A stretch of DNA of 64,000 nucleotides from Limimaricola sp. (GCF_016125575.1 NZ_WGLM01000004.1:64501-128500); one strand, 5' to 3'; shown: positions 47,155-57,549, counted from the first letter of the stretch. The notes: generated by a model not told the origin, from the letters alone. Numbers and translations are program-made.

Positions 47155-47830
47155 GGCGCGCCAGACCGGCAGCCGTGTCGTCATCGCAGGTATCGTCTCC
47201 ATCGTGTTGATTCTGGCGATGACGGCGGTGTTGCTGTTTGCCAACTTGCCGGATGCCAGCGCCTTCAACGCCCGTGTCGAGAAGCTGTTTGTCGACAACA
47301 ACGACCTGACATCGCAGGCCGAGGTGAAGCTGCTTGAAATCCTCGGCAACTCGACCACCGCCTTCTCACAGACGCTCGATTCCTACCGTTTCGTGATCTT
47401 CGTGCTGCTGGTCTTTGCCACAGCATTGTTGATCGCGGCGGTGGCCTTCCTTGTGATGCTGGTGGCGCTGAACCGGCGGATGGGCCAGATCGAGCGCAAG
47501 GGGATCGAGGTGAACTCGCTGATCATCAGCCGTGACCAGAAATCGGTTTACCTGAACAATTTCGAGTTCAGGCTGACCGATGCCGCTATCGAGACATTAA
47601 GCGTACTTGCCGAGGCGCGAATGGATGACGAGGTGCTGACAGGCGCGCAGATCGAGGGCGTGATCTCGGGCCGCGACCCGGCCGATTGCGACGAGGCCGC
47701 CGGCGCGACCCGAATCAAGCGTTTGCGCGACACGTTGGGCAACCAGTTGGTCAGCGAACTGCTGGTCAAGAATATCGCGCGGCACGGCTACATGCTCGCT
47801 ATCGACAAGGACGTGATCCAGATGGTCTGA
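47126..47830 (+). CDS. Two-TM membrane protein with C-terminal OmpR-type winged helix
   Basis: A 234-residue protein. Two membrane helices lie near residues 17–39 and 87–113, separated by a ~48-residue periplasmic loop. NRRMGQIERKG after the second helix gives a cytoplasmic C-terminus by the positive-inside rule. Residues about 130–230 look like a trans_reg_C winged helix: LNNFEFRLTDAAIETLSVLAE, TRIKRLRDTLG, then LLVKNIARHGYMLAI. This is the reverse of ToxR/CadC, where the winged helix is N-terminal. The GTG start at 47126 follows AAAGGAAA; a TTG at 47108 is also in frame but less well spaced. Confidence 0.68.
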   Translation: MPENTTSAIEARQTGSRVVIAGIVSIVLILAMTAVLLFANLPDASAFNARVEKLFVDNNDLTSQAEVKLLEILGNSTTAFSQTLDSYRFVIFVLLVFATALLIAAVAFLVMLVALNRRMGQIERKGIEVNSLIISRDQKSVYLNNFEFRLTDAAIETLSVLAEARMDDEVLTGAQIEGVISGRDPADCDEAAGATRIKRLRDTLGNQLVSELLVKNIARHGYMLAIDKDVIQMV

Positions 47831-47850
47831 AGTGGCCCCGTGTGGCCGGC

Positions 47851-47926
47851 TGGTGACCCCGGATGGATTCGAACCATCGACCTGCCGCTTAGGAGGCGGC
47901 CGCTCTATCCCCTGAGCTACGAGGCC
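47851..47926 (-). tRNA. tRNA-Arg (anticodon CCT)
   Basis: Read on the minus strand, a full cloverleaf of 76 nt. The acceptor is GGCCTCG with CGGGGTC (two G–T wobbles), the D-arm is AGCTCAGGGGATAGAGC, the anticodon arm is GCCGC-CTCCTAA-GCGGC, and the T-arm is GATGG-TTCGAAT-CCATC. The discriminator is A and CCA is encoded. The anticodon CCT reads AGG, a rare codon in this genome. It lies 20 nt after the membrane regulator gene, pointing toward it. No integrase is next to it. Confidence 0.97.
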
Positions 47927-48049
47927 AGCCGGAGCGTGAATGCCTGCAAATCCGGCACAGGTCAACGCAGCGTATGGTCCAAGCCGCTTGTGGCCCGCCC
48001 CTCGCGCGGCTTAACTAGTGACAAGAGTGTGACAGTCAGGACCCCGCCG

Positions 48050-49075
48050 TTGACCAAGCAGCCCCCCCGCCCACTGACGCTGCGCGACGTGTCCGAAGCC
48101 TCGGGTGTCAGCGAGATGACGGTCAGCCGCGTCCTGCGCAACAAGGGCGAGGTCAGCGAGGCGACCCGCCTGCGCGTTCAGAGTGCGGCCAAGCGGCTGG
48201 GATATGTGCCCAACAAGATCGCCGGCGCGCTGGCTTCCAGCCGGGTGAACCTTGTCGCGGTGATCATCCCGTCGCTGGGCAACATGGTGTTCCCCGAGGT
48301 GTTGGCCGGCATCAGCGAGGCGCTGGAGGGCACCGGCCTGCAACCGGTGGTGGGCGTCACCGACTATCTTCCCGAGAAGGAAGAAGAGGTGCTGTACGAG
48401 ATGCTGTCGTGGCGGCCCTCGGGCGTGATCATCGCCGGGCTGGAACATTCCGACGCCTCGCGCGCGATGCTGGCGCAGGCGGGCATTCCGGTGGTCGAGA
48501 TCATGGATGTCGACGGCGACCCGATCGACGCTTGCGTGGGCATTTCCCACCGCCGCGCCGGGCGCAAGATGGCGCAGGCGATCATCGGCGCGGGCTATCG
48601 CCGGATCGGGTTCCTGGGCACCAAGATGCCGCTGGACCACCGCGCGCGAAAGCGGTTCGAGGGGTTCACCCAGACGATGGCCAAGGCCGGGATCGAGATT
48701 GCCGATCAGGAGTTTTACTCGGGCGGCTCGGCCCTGGCCAAGGGGCGCGAGATGACGGCCGCCATCCTCGCGCGCACGCCAGACCTCGATTTTCTCTATT
48801 ACTCCAACGACATGATCGGCGCCGGCGGGCTGTTGTGGCTGCTTGAGAAGGGCTATGACATTCCCGGCCGGATCGGGCTGGCGGGGTTCAACGGGGTGGA
48901 ATTGCTGGACGGCCTGCCGCGCCAACTGGCCACGATGGATGCCTGCCGGCGCGAGATCGGCCAGACCGCCGCCCGCATCATCGCCGCCCGCTACGCCAAC
49001 GCCGTCATGCCCGAGGCCGAGATCGTGGAACTTACCCCGACGCTCACGCTGGGCGACACGCTGATCCGGGGATAG
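48050..49075 (+). CDS. LacI-family transcriptional regulator (GntR-like)
   Basis: A 341-residue repressor. The N-terminal helix-turn-helix is LTLRDVSEASGVSEMTVSRVLRNKG, the hinge helix is about residues 50–60, and the rest is a periplasmic-binding-like sugar sensor (VAVIIPSLGNMVFPEVLAGI, then GFLGTKMPLDHRARKRFEG, YYSNDMIGAGGLLW). It resembles the gluconate repressor subgroup. No sugar genes are close, so its targets lie elsewhere. TTG at 48050, behind TCAGGA at 8 nt, is preferred; a GTG at 48029 is in frame. It converges on DUF427 with a 5-nt gap. Confidence 0.85.
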   Translation: MTKQPPRPLTLRDVSEASGVSEMTVSRVLRNKGEVSEATRLRVQSAAKRLGYVPNKIAGALASSRVNLVAVIIPSLGNMVFPEVLAGISEALEGTGLQPVVGVTDYLPEKEEEVLYEMLSWRPSGVIIAGLEHSDASRAMLAQAGIPVVEIMDVDGDPIDACVGISHRRAGRKMAQAIIGAGYRRIGFLGTKMPLDHRARKRFEGFTQTMAKAGIEIADQEFYSGGSALAKGREMTAAILARTPDLDFLYYSNDMIGAGGLLWLLEKGYDIPGRIGLAGFNGVELLDGLPRQLATMDACRREIGQTAARIIAARYANAVMPEAEIVELTPTLTLGDTLIRG

Positions 49076-49080
49076 GCGCG

Positions 49081-49557
49081 CTACCAGAACTCGGTGCCGG
49101 GGGCGCCCTTGATCCGGCCGCGCAGGTTGGGGGTGACCCAGCCGCCGTAGAAATTGCCCGGCTGCGGATCGACGCGGGTTTCGCCGACCCATGCGGCATC
49201 GACCGCCCAGGCATAGATCGCGACGTGCCCGGCGATGGGTAGGAAACCTGCAGTGGGCTCTGGGTAGGCCCAGGCGGCGTCGCGCACCACGCGGTCGCCC
49301 CGGTCGAGATCGAAATAAACCGCCCGCCCCTTCCATTCGCAAAACGACCTGCGGCGCGACGGCATCAGGACGCCCGGCAACACGTCACCGGGCGGAAAGT
49401 AGTAGGTGGGCGCATGATGCGTCTCGCAGACGCGCCAGCCCGCGCGCGTGCGCGCCAGAACCCGCTCCGCGGCCTCGACCCGCAGCTCCTGCGGCACCCG
49501 GTCCAGACGCGGCGGACGGGGATAGTCCTGAACGGTTTCGACGGGCAAGGCTTCCAT
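49081..49557 (-). CDS. DUF427 protein
   Basis: A 158-residue protein with a DUF427 domain. The signature region is ETHHAPTYYFPPGDV, then SFCEWKGRAVYFDLDRGD and AWAYPEP. Family members are small beta-barrels of unknown function, often in metabolic operons. Here the gene stands between the LacI gene (convergent) and the amidase 31 nt upstream on the same strand, so it may be the last gene of the minus-strand catabolic run. The longer open frame that reaches into the amidase region is not used; MEALPVETV begins 10 residues before the fold. Confidence 0.78.
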   Translation of the reverse strand: MEALPVETVQDYPRPPRLDRVPQELRVEAAERVLARTRAGWRVCETHHAPTYYFPPGDVLPGVLMPSRRRSFCEWKGRAVYFDLDRGDRVVRDAAWAYPEPTAGFLPIAGHVAIYAWAVDAAWVGETRVDPQPGNFYGGWVTPNLRGRIKGAPGTEFW

Positions 49558-49588
49558 GCGGGCAGACCTGTGCCGCCGCGTGGCCGCG

Positions 49589-50902
49589 TCAAGAGGCCTG
49601 CAGGGCGCTTTCGATCGTGCGGGCCACCGACAGCAGCCCGGCATCGTCGCCGAACGGGCCGACCAGTTGCAGGCCCGCGGGCAGTTGGCCCGCCATGCCG
49701 CAGGGCAGGCTGAGCGCGGGGTGGCCGCTGACATTGGCAAAGCCGCTGGCCAGCATCTCGCTGTCCTCGCCCTCGGCGATCTCGGGGTCTTCGATGGGCG
49801 CGACGAAGGGCACCGCGGGCGCGGCCAGCACGTCGCACGTCGCGAACATCCCCTCGACCGCGTCGCGGAACGCGCGCTGGAACCGCAGGGCGCGGACATG
49901 CTCGGTCGCCGGAATGTCGAAGCCGGCCACGATCTGCTGGCGGGTGCCGGGGGCGTAGCCATCGGGGTTCTGCGCGAACAGCTCGGCATGGATGACCGAC
50001 GCCTCGGGCATCAGGATCGAGATCAGCCGCGCATTGGCCTCGGCCAGCATCGGATGATCCACCTCGACAAGGCGCGCGCCGGCGGCCTCGAGCCGGGCCA
50101 TCGCCGCTTCGAACAGGCGCGTCACGTCGCGGCCAAGCGGCGTGGAGGAGACGTGGCGCCGCACGATGCCGATGCGCAGGCCGTCCAGCCCGGCATCCGC
50201 CAGCACGATGGGCCGGTCAGCCAGCACCGCCAGCAACGCCGCCGCATCCTCGACCGACCGGGCAAGCGGCCCGGCGTGATCAAGGCTCCACGACAGCGGA
50301 AACACCCCGTCGAGCGGCACAAGGCCAAAGGTGGGCTTCATGCCGACGATGCCGCAATAGGCCGCCGGGATGCGGATGGAGCCGCCGGTATCGGTGCCGA
50401 CGGCCAGCGGGACAATGCCGTCGGCCACCGCCGCGGCCGACCCACCGCTGGACCCGCCCGCGGTGCGCGTGGGATCATGCGGGTTGTTGGTCTGCCCGAT
50501 CGCCGGATGCGCCACGCCGTAGGCGTATTCCAGCAGGTTGGTCTTGCCCATGATGATCGCGCCCGCCGCCCGCAGCCGCGCCACAAGGGCCGCGTCCCGT
50601 GCGGCGACGCGAGGGGGCACGGCCATGGTTCCATAGCCGGTGGGCGCACCCGCCACCTCGATCAGATCCTTGACGGCGACGGGGATGCCGAAAAGCGGGC
50701 CCGCGGCCTGCCCGGCGGCCTGCGCGGCCGTCATCGCCTCGGCCTGCGCCATGGCCTGCGCCGCCATCGGGTCGGCAAAGGCGTTGAGGACAGGGTCGCG
50801 CGCGGCGATACGCGCCAGCGCCGCCTGGACAACGTCGACCGGCGTTGTCTGCCCCGCACGGTAGGCGCGGGACAGCGCGGCGATGCCCTCAGAGGCCGCC
50901 AT
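49589..50902 (-). CDS. Amidase (amidase-signature family), catabolic locus
   Basis: A 437-residue amide hydrolase. The catalytic Lys lies in [13 protein letters not shown], the GGSSGG loop precedes it by the usual ~75 residues, and the nucleophilic serine is in [12 protein letters not shown]. It resembles the Glu-tRNA amidotransferase A fold but has no partner subunits. The start codon at 50902 sits 14 nt inside the M20 gene, so it is the last tightly coupled member of the run that begins with the GntR regulator. Its amide substrate is probably supplied by the neighbouring ABC importer. Confidence 0.85.
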   Translation of the reverse strand: MAASEGIAALSRAYRAGQTTPVDVVQAALARIAARDPVLNAFADPMAAQAMAQAEAMTAAQAAGQAAGPLFGIPVAVKDLIEVAGAPTGYGTMAVPPRVAARDAALVARLRAAGAIIMGKTNLLEYAYGVAHPAIGQTNNPHDPTRTAGGSSGGSAAAVADGIVPLAVGTDTGGSIRIPAAYCGIVGMKPTFGLVPLDGVFPLSWSLDHAGPLARSVEDAAALLAVLADRPIVLADAGLDGLRIGIVRRHVSSTPLGRDVTRLFEAAMARLEAAGARLVEVDHPMLAEANARLISILMPEASVIHAELFAQNPDGYAPGTRQQIVAGFDIPATEHVRALRFQRAFRDAVEGMFATCDVLAAPAVPFVAPIEDPEIAEGEDSEMLASGFANVSGHPALSLPCGMAGQLPAGLQLVGPFGDDAGLLSVARTIESALQAS

Positions 50903-52261
50903 CGGCCAGACGCCGCAACAGCGCGGCCCATGCCTGCTGCCCGGTGCGAAAGCTCGACAGGCGGAAGAACTCGTTGGGCGCGTGGTAATCCTCGTCCGAG
51001 GTGGCGAAGGAAAAGAAGATGGCCCCCACGCCCAGCTGCCGGGTGAAAACGTCGCCAATGGGCACGGTCGCACCCATAGCCACACGCAGCGGCGCCGCGC
51101 CCAGCGCCTCGCCCAGCACGGCCTCGGCCGTGGCCAGCGCGGGCAGGTCGGGATCGATCGCGAACGCCTCCGTCCCCGGCCCGTGGCGATGGACCACCAG
51201 CCGGTAGCCCGGCGGCAGCACCGCGCGCAGATGCGCCTCGATGGCGTCGGCCACGCGCGCTGGCTGTTGTCCGGCAATCAGGCGGCAGGTGATCTTGACC
51301 GAGGCCGAGGACGGGATGACCGTCTTAGTCCCCGCGCCCTGGTAGCCGCCGGAGATGCCATTGAATTCCAGCGTCGGGCGCAGCCATTGCCGCGTCAGCA
51401 GCGCCGCGCCACCCGGCAACGGATCGAGCAGATCGGCGCCGATGCCGCGAAAATATCCCGCGGCATCAAAGCCCACCTCGGCGATCGCGCGCGAAATGGC
51501 CGGATCGGGCCGGCGCGCGCCGTCCTCGAAGCCCGGCACGATGACGGCGCCGTCATCGTCGTGCAGCGTGGCCAGCATCCGCGCCAGCGCGCGGATCGGG
51601 TTGGGCGCGGTGCCGCCGTGACGGCCGGAATGCAGGTCCTTTTCCGCGCCGGTCACGGTGACCTCCAGCGCGGACATGCCGCGCGTGGCCACCGTCATCG
51701 AGGGCAGGTCGGCGCGCCACATCGCGCCATCGGCCGAGACCACGACATCGCAGGCCAGCCGGTCCTTCATTCTTGCCACTGTCGGCTCGAAATGCGGAGA
51801 GCCGGATTCCTCCTCGCCCTCGATCAGCACCTTGAGGTTGAGGGGCGGCGCGCCCTCGACCTTGCCGAAGGCCGCGGCGACGAGGATGGGGATCAGCATC
51901 GGCCCCTTATCATCGCTCGCCCCGCGCGCCCAGACGCGGTCTCGCGACACGACAGGGTCGAAGGGCGGCGTGCGCCATTTCTCGACCGGGTCGGGCGGTT
52001 GCACGTCGTAATGGCCGTAGATCAGCACCGTGGGCTTGGCCGGATCGACGATCCATTCGGCAAAGACGCAAGGATGCCCGCCGGTCGGCACCTCTTCGAC
52101 ATGGTCAAAACCCGCCGCGCGCAGGCGGTCCGCCACGAAGGCCGCCGCGCGCGCGACATCGCCGGCAAAGGCGGGGTCGGTGCTGACGGAGGGGATGCGG
52201 CAGAAGTCGAGCAGCGTCGCCACGGCCTCGGCCTCGTGTTCGGCCAGGTAGGTCTCGACCG

Positions 52262-52265
<4 letters not shown>
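50889..52265 (-). CDS. M20-family dipeptidase/deacylase
   Basis: A 458-residue cytoplasmic metallopeptidase of the M20/M25/M40 type (dipeptidase layout). Metal ligands and catalytic residues show in LIYGHYDVQPPD, ARGASDDKGP, IEGEEESGSPHF and YHAPNEFF. A dimerisation lid inserted at about residues 195–320 carries DLHSGRHGG. It would split dipeptides or N-acyl amino acids. It overlaps the SDR stop by 4 nt and the amidase start by 14 nt. Confidence 0.87.
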
Positions 52266-53004
<739 letters not shown>

Positions 53005-53008
<4 letters not shown>

Positions 53009-54042
53009 GCGGTTGCCCCTTCGGCGGATGCAAGTTCGGCCAGGTTGGCGAAATCGAGCGGGCGCACGCCCGTCTCGATCTCGTGGATCATCTCGATCAG
53101 GCGGCGCGTCAGCGGCACCGCGATGCCCGCCTTTTCGGCTGCGGCAACGATGGGGCCAAGCTGTGCCTCGGCTTCGGTCTTGCGCTTGCGGATGGCAAGG
53201 TCACGCCAGATGCCCGAGTGCGACTTGGCCGAGCGGCGGTTATGGGCGACCATATCGTCGAAAGACTTGTCGAGCGCGGCACGCGGGGCGCCCGGCATGA
53301 AGGCCGCAGGATCGAACCCGTCAAAGGCTTCGGTCGCCACGCCCTGGGCCGCGGCGACGCGCCCGGTCTCCTGCCCCAGCCGCACCAGCACGTCGCGGGC
53401 CGCCGCGCTGTCGAGGCAATCGGCGATGCTGTCGTTGGTCAGGGCGGTTGCGAACAGCAGCGCGCCGTAGATCAGCTTGCCCCAGAGATAGCCCCAGATA
53501 TTGGCGGTCAGGACCGCCTTCGGCTCGAACTGCTGCATCAGCGCGAAAAGCTGCGCGATACGCTCGGTGCTGGCGCCATCCAACTCGCCGATGACCACGG
53601 CCCCATGACCAGAATAATGCACCACGCCGGGTTCAAGGTAGTCGGCACCGAAATTGACAAAGCAGCCGATGGTCTGCGCAGCCCCCACGACGCGCGCGAT
53701 CTCGATCTCGTTCAACCCGTTCTGGGCCGACACCACGACGCCGCCCGGCGCCAGGTGCGGGGCCAGTTCGGCCACGGCAGCGGCGGTGTGCAACGCCTTC
53801 ACGCAAAGAAAGATGCAGCGGAACTGCCCCTCTATCTCGGCGGGCAGAAACGCCGGGGCCCGAACGGTATCCTCGAAGATGGGGCCGGCGATCCGCAAAC
53901 CGCCGGCATTGATCGCCGCGACATGGTCGGCGGCATTGTCGACAAAGACCACCTTGTGACCTGCGCGAAGAAAGGCCGCGCCCAGCGTGCCGCCGATGGC
54001 GCCCGCCCCCCAGACCAGGATCGGACCGTCTACGATGCTCAC
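53005..54042 (-). CDS. Ketopantoate reductase-family oxidoreductase (PanE/ApbA-like)
   Basis: A 345-residue NADP-dependent 2-hydroxy/2-oxo-acid oxidoreductase. The N-terminal Rossmann motif is ILVWGAGAIGGTLGAAFL; CVKALHT and SAQNGLNE follow, and the helical C-domain has the lysine-containing IWGYLWGKLIYGALL. PanE makes pantoate for vitamin B5. This copy lies in a catabolic operon and is longer than PanE, so it probably works on another 2-hydroxy acid, or on pantoate in the reverse direction. It overlaps its neighbours by 4 nt on both sides. Confidence 0.82.
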
Positions 54043-54740
54043 GCCCAGGGGCCTTCCATCATCGCGCGGGTTTCGGCGACGCCGACATCCCAGATCGCCT
54101 GCATTTCGTCATCGGGGCGCTGGTAGTAGCCGCCGAAGTTGCCGTCGCCCAGGTAGTCGCGAACGCCTTTCGGGCCCATCGCGCGCATCCGCTCGAACTC
54201 GATCATCGGCTTGCGCTGCTCGGGCAGGGTCACGCCGGGCAGCCGGGTCCAGGGAAAATTCTCCATCCAGCTGGCATGGCTGGCGACGGGATCGATCTCC
54301 TGCACCTTGGCGAATGTCTTGGGCGCGTTCCACCAGTTGTGGAACTTGACGGACGTGCCGGGATGATCGGCCATCCACTCGATCGCCAGCGACCCGGCCG
54401 GGCTGTTGCCGCCGTGGCCGTTGACGATGAAGATCCGGCGAAAACCCTGCATCCGCAGCGAATCGAGGATGTCGCGCACCAGCGCCACGTAGGTTTCCAC
54501 CCGCAGGCTGACCGATCCGGGATAGGCGAGGAAATAGGGCGTGACCCCGTAGGCCACGACCGGAAAGACCGGCAGGCCCAGCGGTTCGGCCGCGTCGAGC
54601 GCCATCTTCTCGGCAAGGATCGAATCGACCGATAGCGACAGGCCGGCGTGCTGCTCTGTGCTGCCCAGCGGCAGCACGGCAAGGTCATCCGTCTTGAGAA
54701 AGGCGTCGACCCGTTCCCAGTTCATCTCCGAAATCTTCAT
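54039..54740 (-). CDS. Creatininase-family amidohydrolase
   Basis: A 233-residue metal-dependent hydrolase. The N-terminal LPLGSTEQHAGLSLSVDSI contains Glu, His and Asp metal ligands, and VNGHGGNSPAGS is the second hallmark. The family opens cyclic amides such as creatinine or removes formyl groups from amines. Creatinine itself is not indicated, since no creatinase or sarcosine oxidase is present. It is the first enzyme gene after the regulator, with 4-nt overlaps on both sides. Confidence 0.87.
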   Translation of the reverse strand: MKISEMNWERVDAFLKTDDLAVLPLGSTEQHAGLSLSVDSILAEKMALDAAEPLGLPVFPVVAYGVTPYFLAYPGSVSLRVETYVALVRDILDSLRMQGFRRIFIVNGHGGNSPAGSLAIEWMADHPGTSVKFHNWWNAPKTFAKVQEIDPVASHASWMENFPWTRLPGVTLPEQRKPMIEFERMRAMGPKGVRDYLGDGNFGGYYQRPDDEMQAIWDVGVAETRAMMEGPWA

Positions 54741-55726
54741 GAAGCTTCCTTTCTGGCGCCGGGCGTGGACCGCGGCATGTCGATCAGGGCAGGCAGGACC
54801 AAACGGTCAATGTCGCCGGGGTCGGGAATATGCCGGTACTCGATGACCGGCGTGCCTGTGGGTGCAAGGTCGATCACCGCGTCGGCGCCGGTGGACATCA
54901 CCACGACGTCGCAGTTGCGCAGCGCATGACCAAGATCGTCGTTCTCGAAATCCAGCAGTTCGACCCGCCGCACATGCGCCGCGAAGCGCCGCACGCCCAA
55001 CCCAAGCACCGGCAGGAAATCGGCAAACCGCGAAATCACTGCGACCCGCGCCATCGGATCAAGCGAGGCCAACGCAAGCCGCGTCGGTTCGGACGGGATG
55101 AAGCGCAGCGACAGCGTGCGCTCGGCAGCAACAAGGCTGGTCAGCCGGTCATGCAGTGTCGAGAATGTCAGCACGAGATCGGCGCCGCGCACCCGCTCCA
55201 GCAGCGCGGGATCGGCTGCCAAAGCGTCAAAAGTGACGGGCGTGACCGCCGCCAACGCCCCGACCTGATCCTGAACGCAGGCGGCGTAGCTGCGGGTCGC
55301 CTCGGGGAAAAGACCCACAAGGACAATGTCGCGTGCGCCGGCACCCATGCTGCGCTGGCCTGCGCGGGCGGTCAGTAGCGCGGTGATGTCAGGCAGGTCA
55401 AAGCCCAGCGTCAGCGCCTTGTCGATGACCGCGTCGATGTCACGGCGCAACTCGGCCGTCTCGGCCCGCCCGGCAAGCCGGGCCAACGGCGAATCGGCCA
55501 CGTAGGTGCCAGAGCCTGACCGCCCCTCGACCAGCCCGGCGGCCTTCAGCTCGGCATAGACCTTGCTGACCGTCATCGGTGCCACGCCGACCTGCTCGGC
55601 CAGATCGCGGACCGAAGGCAGGGCCGTCCCGGGCCCCATCCCGCCGAAGGAAATTTCGTTCTCGATGGCGCCTCGAAGCTGCTGATGGATCGAAACCGGC
55701 CGCGAGCGGTCGACAGTCACTTTCAT
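54737..55726 (-). CDS. GntR-family regulator of the divergent locus
   Basis: A 329-residue regulator. The GntR winged helix is about residues 8–78 (PVSIHQQLRGAIENEI, LPSVRDLAEQVGVAPMTVSKVYAELKAAGLVEGRSGSGTYV). The C-terminal ~245 residues (DIVLVGLFPEATRSY, VISRFADFLPVLGLGV, CDVVVMSTGADAVIDL) are an alpha/beta sensor that does not match the FadR, UTRA or aminotransferase types clearly. It is transcribed away from the ABC-transporter operon with a 173-nt AT-rich gap between, so it should control both arms. Its stop overlaps the creatininase ATG. Confidence 0.85.
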   Translation of the reverse strand: MKVTVDRSRPVSIHQQLRGAIENEISFGGMGPGTALPSVRDLAEQVGVAPMTVSKVYAELKAAGLVEGRSGSGTYVADSPLARLAGRAETAELRRDIDAVIDKALTLGFDLPDITALLTARAGQRSMGAGARDIVLVGLFPEATRSYAACVQDQVGALAAVTPVTFDALAADPALLERVRGADLVLTFSTLHDRLTSLVAAERTLSLRFIPSEPTRLALASLDPMARVAVISRFADFLPVLGLGVRRFAAHVRRVELLDFENDDLGHALRNCDVVVMSTGADAVIDLAPTGTPVIEYRHIPDPGDIDRLVLPALIDMPRSTPGARKEAS

Positions 55727-55899
55727 TCAGAGCCTCTGCGTTCTACAATAATGATATGCTTTTAGGACTTTTGCCTAGTATCTCACCGATTATCTACGAT
55801 TTCCAGCCAAAAACACGAAAAACTGTTCTGTTGACTTGTATCACTGAGCGTGGAAGCCTGATGTGATCTATAACACTTTTCAACATCGGAGGGTCCCAG
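55727..55899. promoter_or_regulatory. Divergent promoter region of the peptide/amide locus
   Basis: This 173-nt gap is clearly AT-richer than its flanks. It must carry the promoters for the GntR-led run and for the substrate-binding gene. TTGACT lies at 55831 and TATAAC at 55869, too far apart to be one promoter. GTATCAC (55838) and GTGATCTA (55863) form an imperfect inverted repeat that could be an operator half-pair. A good GGAGGG ribosome binding site at 55888 serves the substrate-binding gene. Confidence 0.5.
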
Positions 55900-57477
55900 A
55901 TGAAATTCTTCAAAGCCGCGGCGCTGTCGGCCGCTGTCCTGCTGGGGAGCACGGTTTCCGCGCTCGCCGTCGAGCGGGGCGGCGTCATGACCTATGGCCG
56001 CTACGCCGACAGTCTTTTCCTTGATCCGGTCCTGAACGACGCCAACGTCGACATCTGGATCCTGTCGAACATGTACGACACGCTGCTGCTGCCCACCGAT
56101 GACGGCAAGGGCGTCAAGCCGGGCCTGGCCAGCGACTACAAGGTGTCCGACGACGGCCTGACCGTGACGCTGACCCTGCGCGACGGCATCAAGTTTTCCG
56201 ATGGCAGCGCCATTACGCCCGAGGACGTTGTGTTCTCGCTTGACCGCGCAATCAATCCCGACAACGGCATCTGGAACTTCCTCGTCAGTTCGATCGACTC
56301 GGTCGACAGCCCCGACGCCAAGACGGTCGTGTTGCACCTCAAGCATCCCGACCCGGCGATCATCCCGGCGCTGACGGTGTTCAACACCGCGATCATGCCC
56401 AAGGCGCAGTTCATGGCGTCCGCCGGCACCACCGACAAGGAAAAGGCCGAAGACTTCCAGACGCACCCGGTCGGTTCCGGCCCGTTCGTGCTGCAAAGCT
56501 GGGATCGTGGATCAACCATGAAATTGGTGCGCAATCCGTACTATTGGGACATGGGCGAGGACGGCAAACCGCTGCCCTACCTTGACGGTGTGACCTTCGA
56601 GGTGATCCCCGACGACGCCACCCGCATTCTGCGCCTGCAATCGGGCGAGATCGACGGCGCCGAGTTCATTCCCTTCGCGCGTGTGTCCGAGCTGAAGGCT
56701 GATCCCTCGATCAACATGCAGCTCTTCCCGTCGACCAAGGTGAACTACATCACGCTCAACGTGCGGCCCACGGTGGACGGCAAGGAAAACCCGCTGGCCA
56801 ACGTCAAGGTCCGGCAGGCGATGAACTATGCCCTCAACAAGGACGCGATCATCCAGATCGTGACGCAGGGTGTCGGCACACCGATGACATCGTTCATGTC
56901 CACTGCCACGCCGCTGCATTCGGGCGATACGCCGCTCTTCCCCTACGATCCGGCGAAGGCCAAGCAACTGTTGGCCGAGGCGGGCTATCCCAATGGCTTC
57001 AAGACCTCAATCCTTGCGCTTGCGGGCAATCAGGATGACGCCGGGATCACCACCGCGATGCAACAGATGTTCGCGGCCGTGGGTATCGACCTTGAGATCA
57101 AGCAGGTGGATAACGCCACCCGCACCGATCTTTACCGTAACGGCAACTTCGACATGCGGACTGGCGGCTGGACCGACGACATCGCCGATCCCAGCGAAAT
57201 CACGTCCTACTTTGCGTATTCGCCGGTGATCGAGGCGATGCATTCGGGCTGGTCGAACGACGAGGTCAACAGCCTCTTCGAGCAAAGCCAGAGCGAGACC
57301 GATCCCGCCAAGCGAGCGCAGGAATACGCCCGGATCCAGGAGATCTACAACTCCGAAGGGCCAACCCTTCCGCTGTTCGAGACCCCCTATCCGGTTGCGC
57401 TGCGCAAGAACGTGCAGGGCTTCGTGCAGATCCCGCTGGGCAACAACATCTTCCGCTCGGCCTGGCTGCAGAAGTAA
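55900..57477 (+). CDS. ABC-transporter substrate-binding protein, peptide/opine type
   Basis: A 525-residue periplasmic binding protein of the SBP_bac_5 (DppA/OppA) family. A Sec signal (MKFFKAAALSAAVLLGSTVSALA-V) lacks a lipobox, so it is soluble. GRYADSLFLDPVLNDANVD, NMYDTLL, YKVSDDGLTVTLTLRDGIKFSDGS and the C-terminal LPLFETPYPVALRKNVQGF are typical. It captures the imported ligand and hands it to the permeases. The ligand cannot be read from sequence, but the hydrolases around it suggest a peptide or amide. Confidence 0.9.
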   Translation: MKFFKAAALSAAVLLGSTVSALAVERGGVMTYGRYADSLFLDPVLNDANVDIWILSNMYDTLLLPTDDGKGVKPGLASDYKVSDDGLTVTLTLRDGIKFSDGSAITPEDVVFSLDRAINPDNGIWNFLVSSIDSVDSPDAKTVVLHLKHPDPAIIPALTVFNTAIMPKAQFMASAGTTDKEKAEDFQTHPVGSGPFVLQSWDRGSTMKLVRNPYYWDMGEDGKPLPYLDGVTFEVIPDDATRILRLQSGEIDGAEFIPFARVSELKADPSINMQLFPSTKVNYITLNVRPTVDGKENPLANVKVRQAMNYALNKDAIIQIVTQGVGTPMTSFMSTATPLHSGDTPLFPYDPAKAKQLLAEAGYPNGFKTSILALAGNQDDAGITTAMQQMFAAVGIDLEIKQVDNATRTDLYRNGNFDMRTGGWTDDIADPSEITSYFAYSPVIEAMHSGWSNDEVNSLFEQSQSETDPAKRAQEYARIQEIYNSEGPTLPLFETPYPVALRKNVQGFVQIPLGNNIFRSAWLQK

Positions 57478-57488
57478 GCGTATCATCG

Positions 57489-57520
57489 GGGGCGGAGGCC
57501 TTGCGGCTTCCGCCCCTTTC
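57489..57520 (+). terminator. Strong hairpin between the binding protein and permease genes
   Basis: A 12-bp stem (GGGGCGGAGGCC with GGCTTCCGCCCC, one G–T pair) and a TTGC tetraloop, followed by TTTC. It lies 11 nt after the binding-protein stop and 33 nt before the permease TTG. Such hairpins usually stop most transcripts or protect the upstream message, so that more binding protein than permease is made. Confidence 0.75.
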
Positions 57521-57549
57521 TTGCCCTCACGAAACTCGAGGCCCCGCCC

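Noticed and set aside
47851-47926. tRNA-Arg as an integration site for a genomic island
   Set aside because: No integrase, no repeat of the tRNA 3' end and no composition shift were seen on either side.
49558-49989. Extension of the DUF427 protein into the amidase gene
   Set aside because: The extra residues are a shifted reading of the amidase and are Arg/Pro/Ser-rich. The DUF427 fold is complete from 49557.
55838-55871. A GntR operator formed by GTATCAC and GTGATCTA
   Set aside because: Only five of seven positions pair and the spacer is long. It is mentioned under the promoter region, but it is too weak to call.
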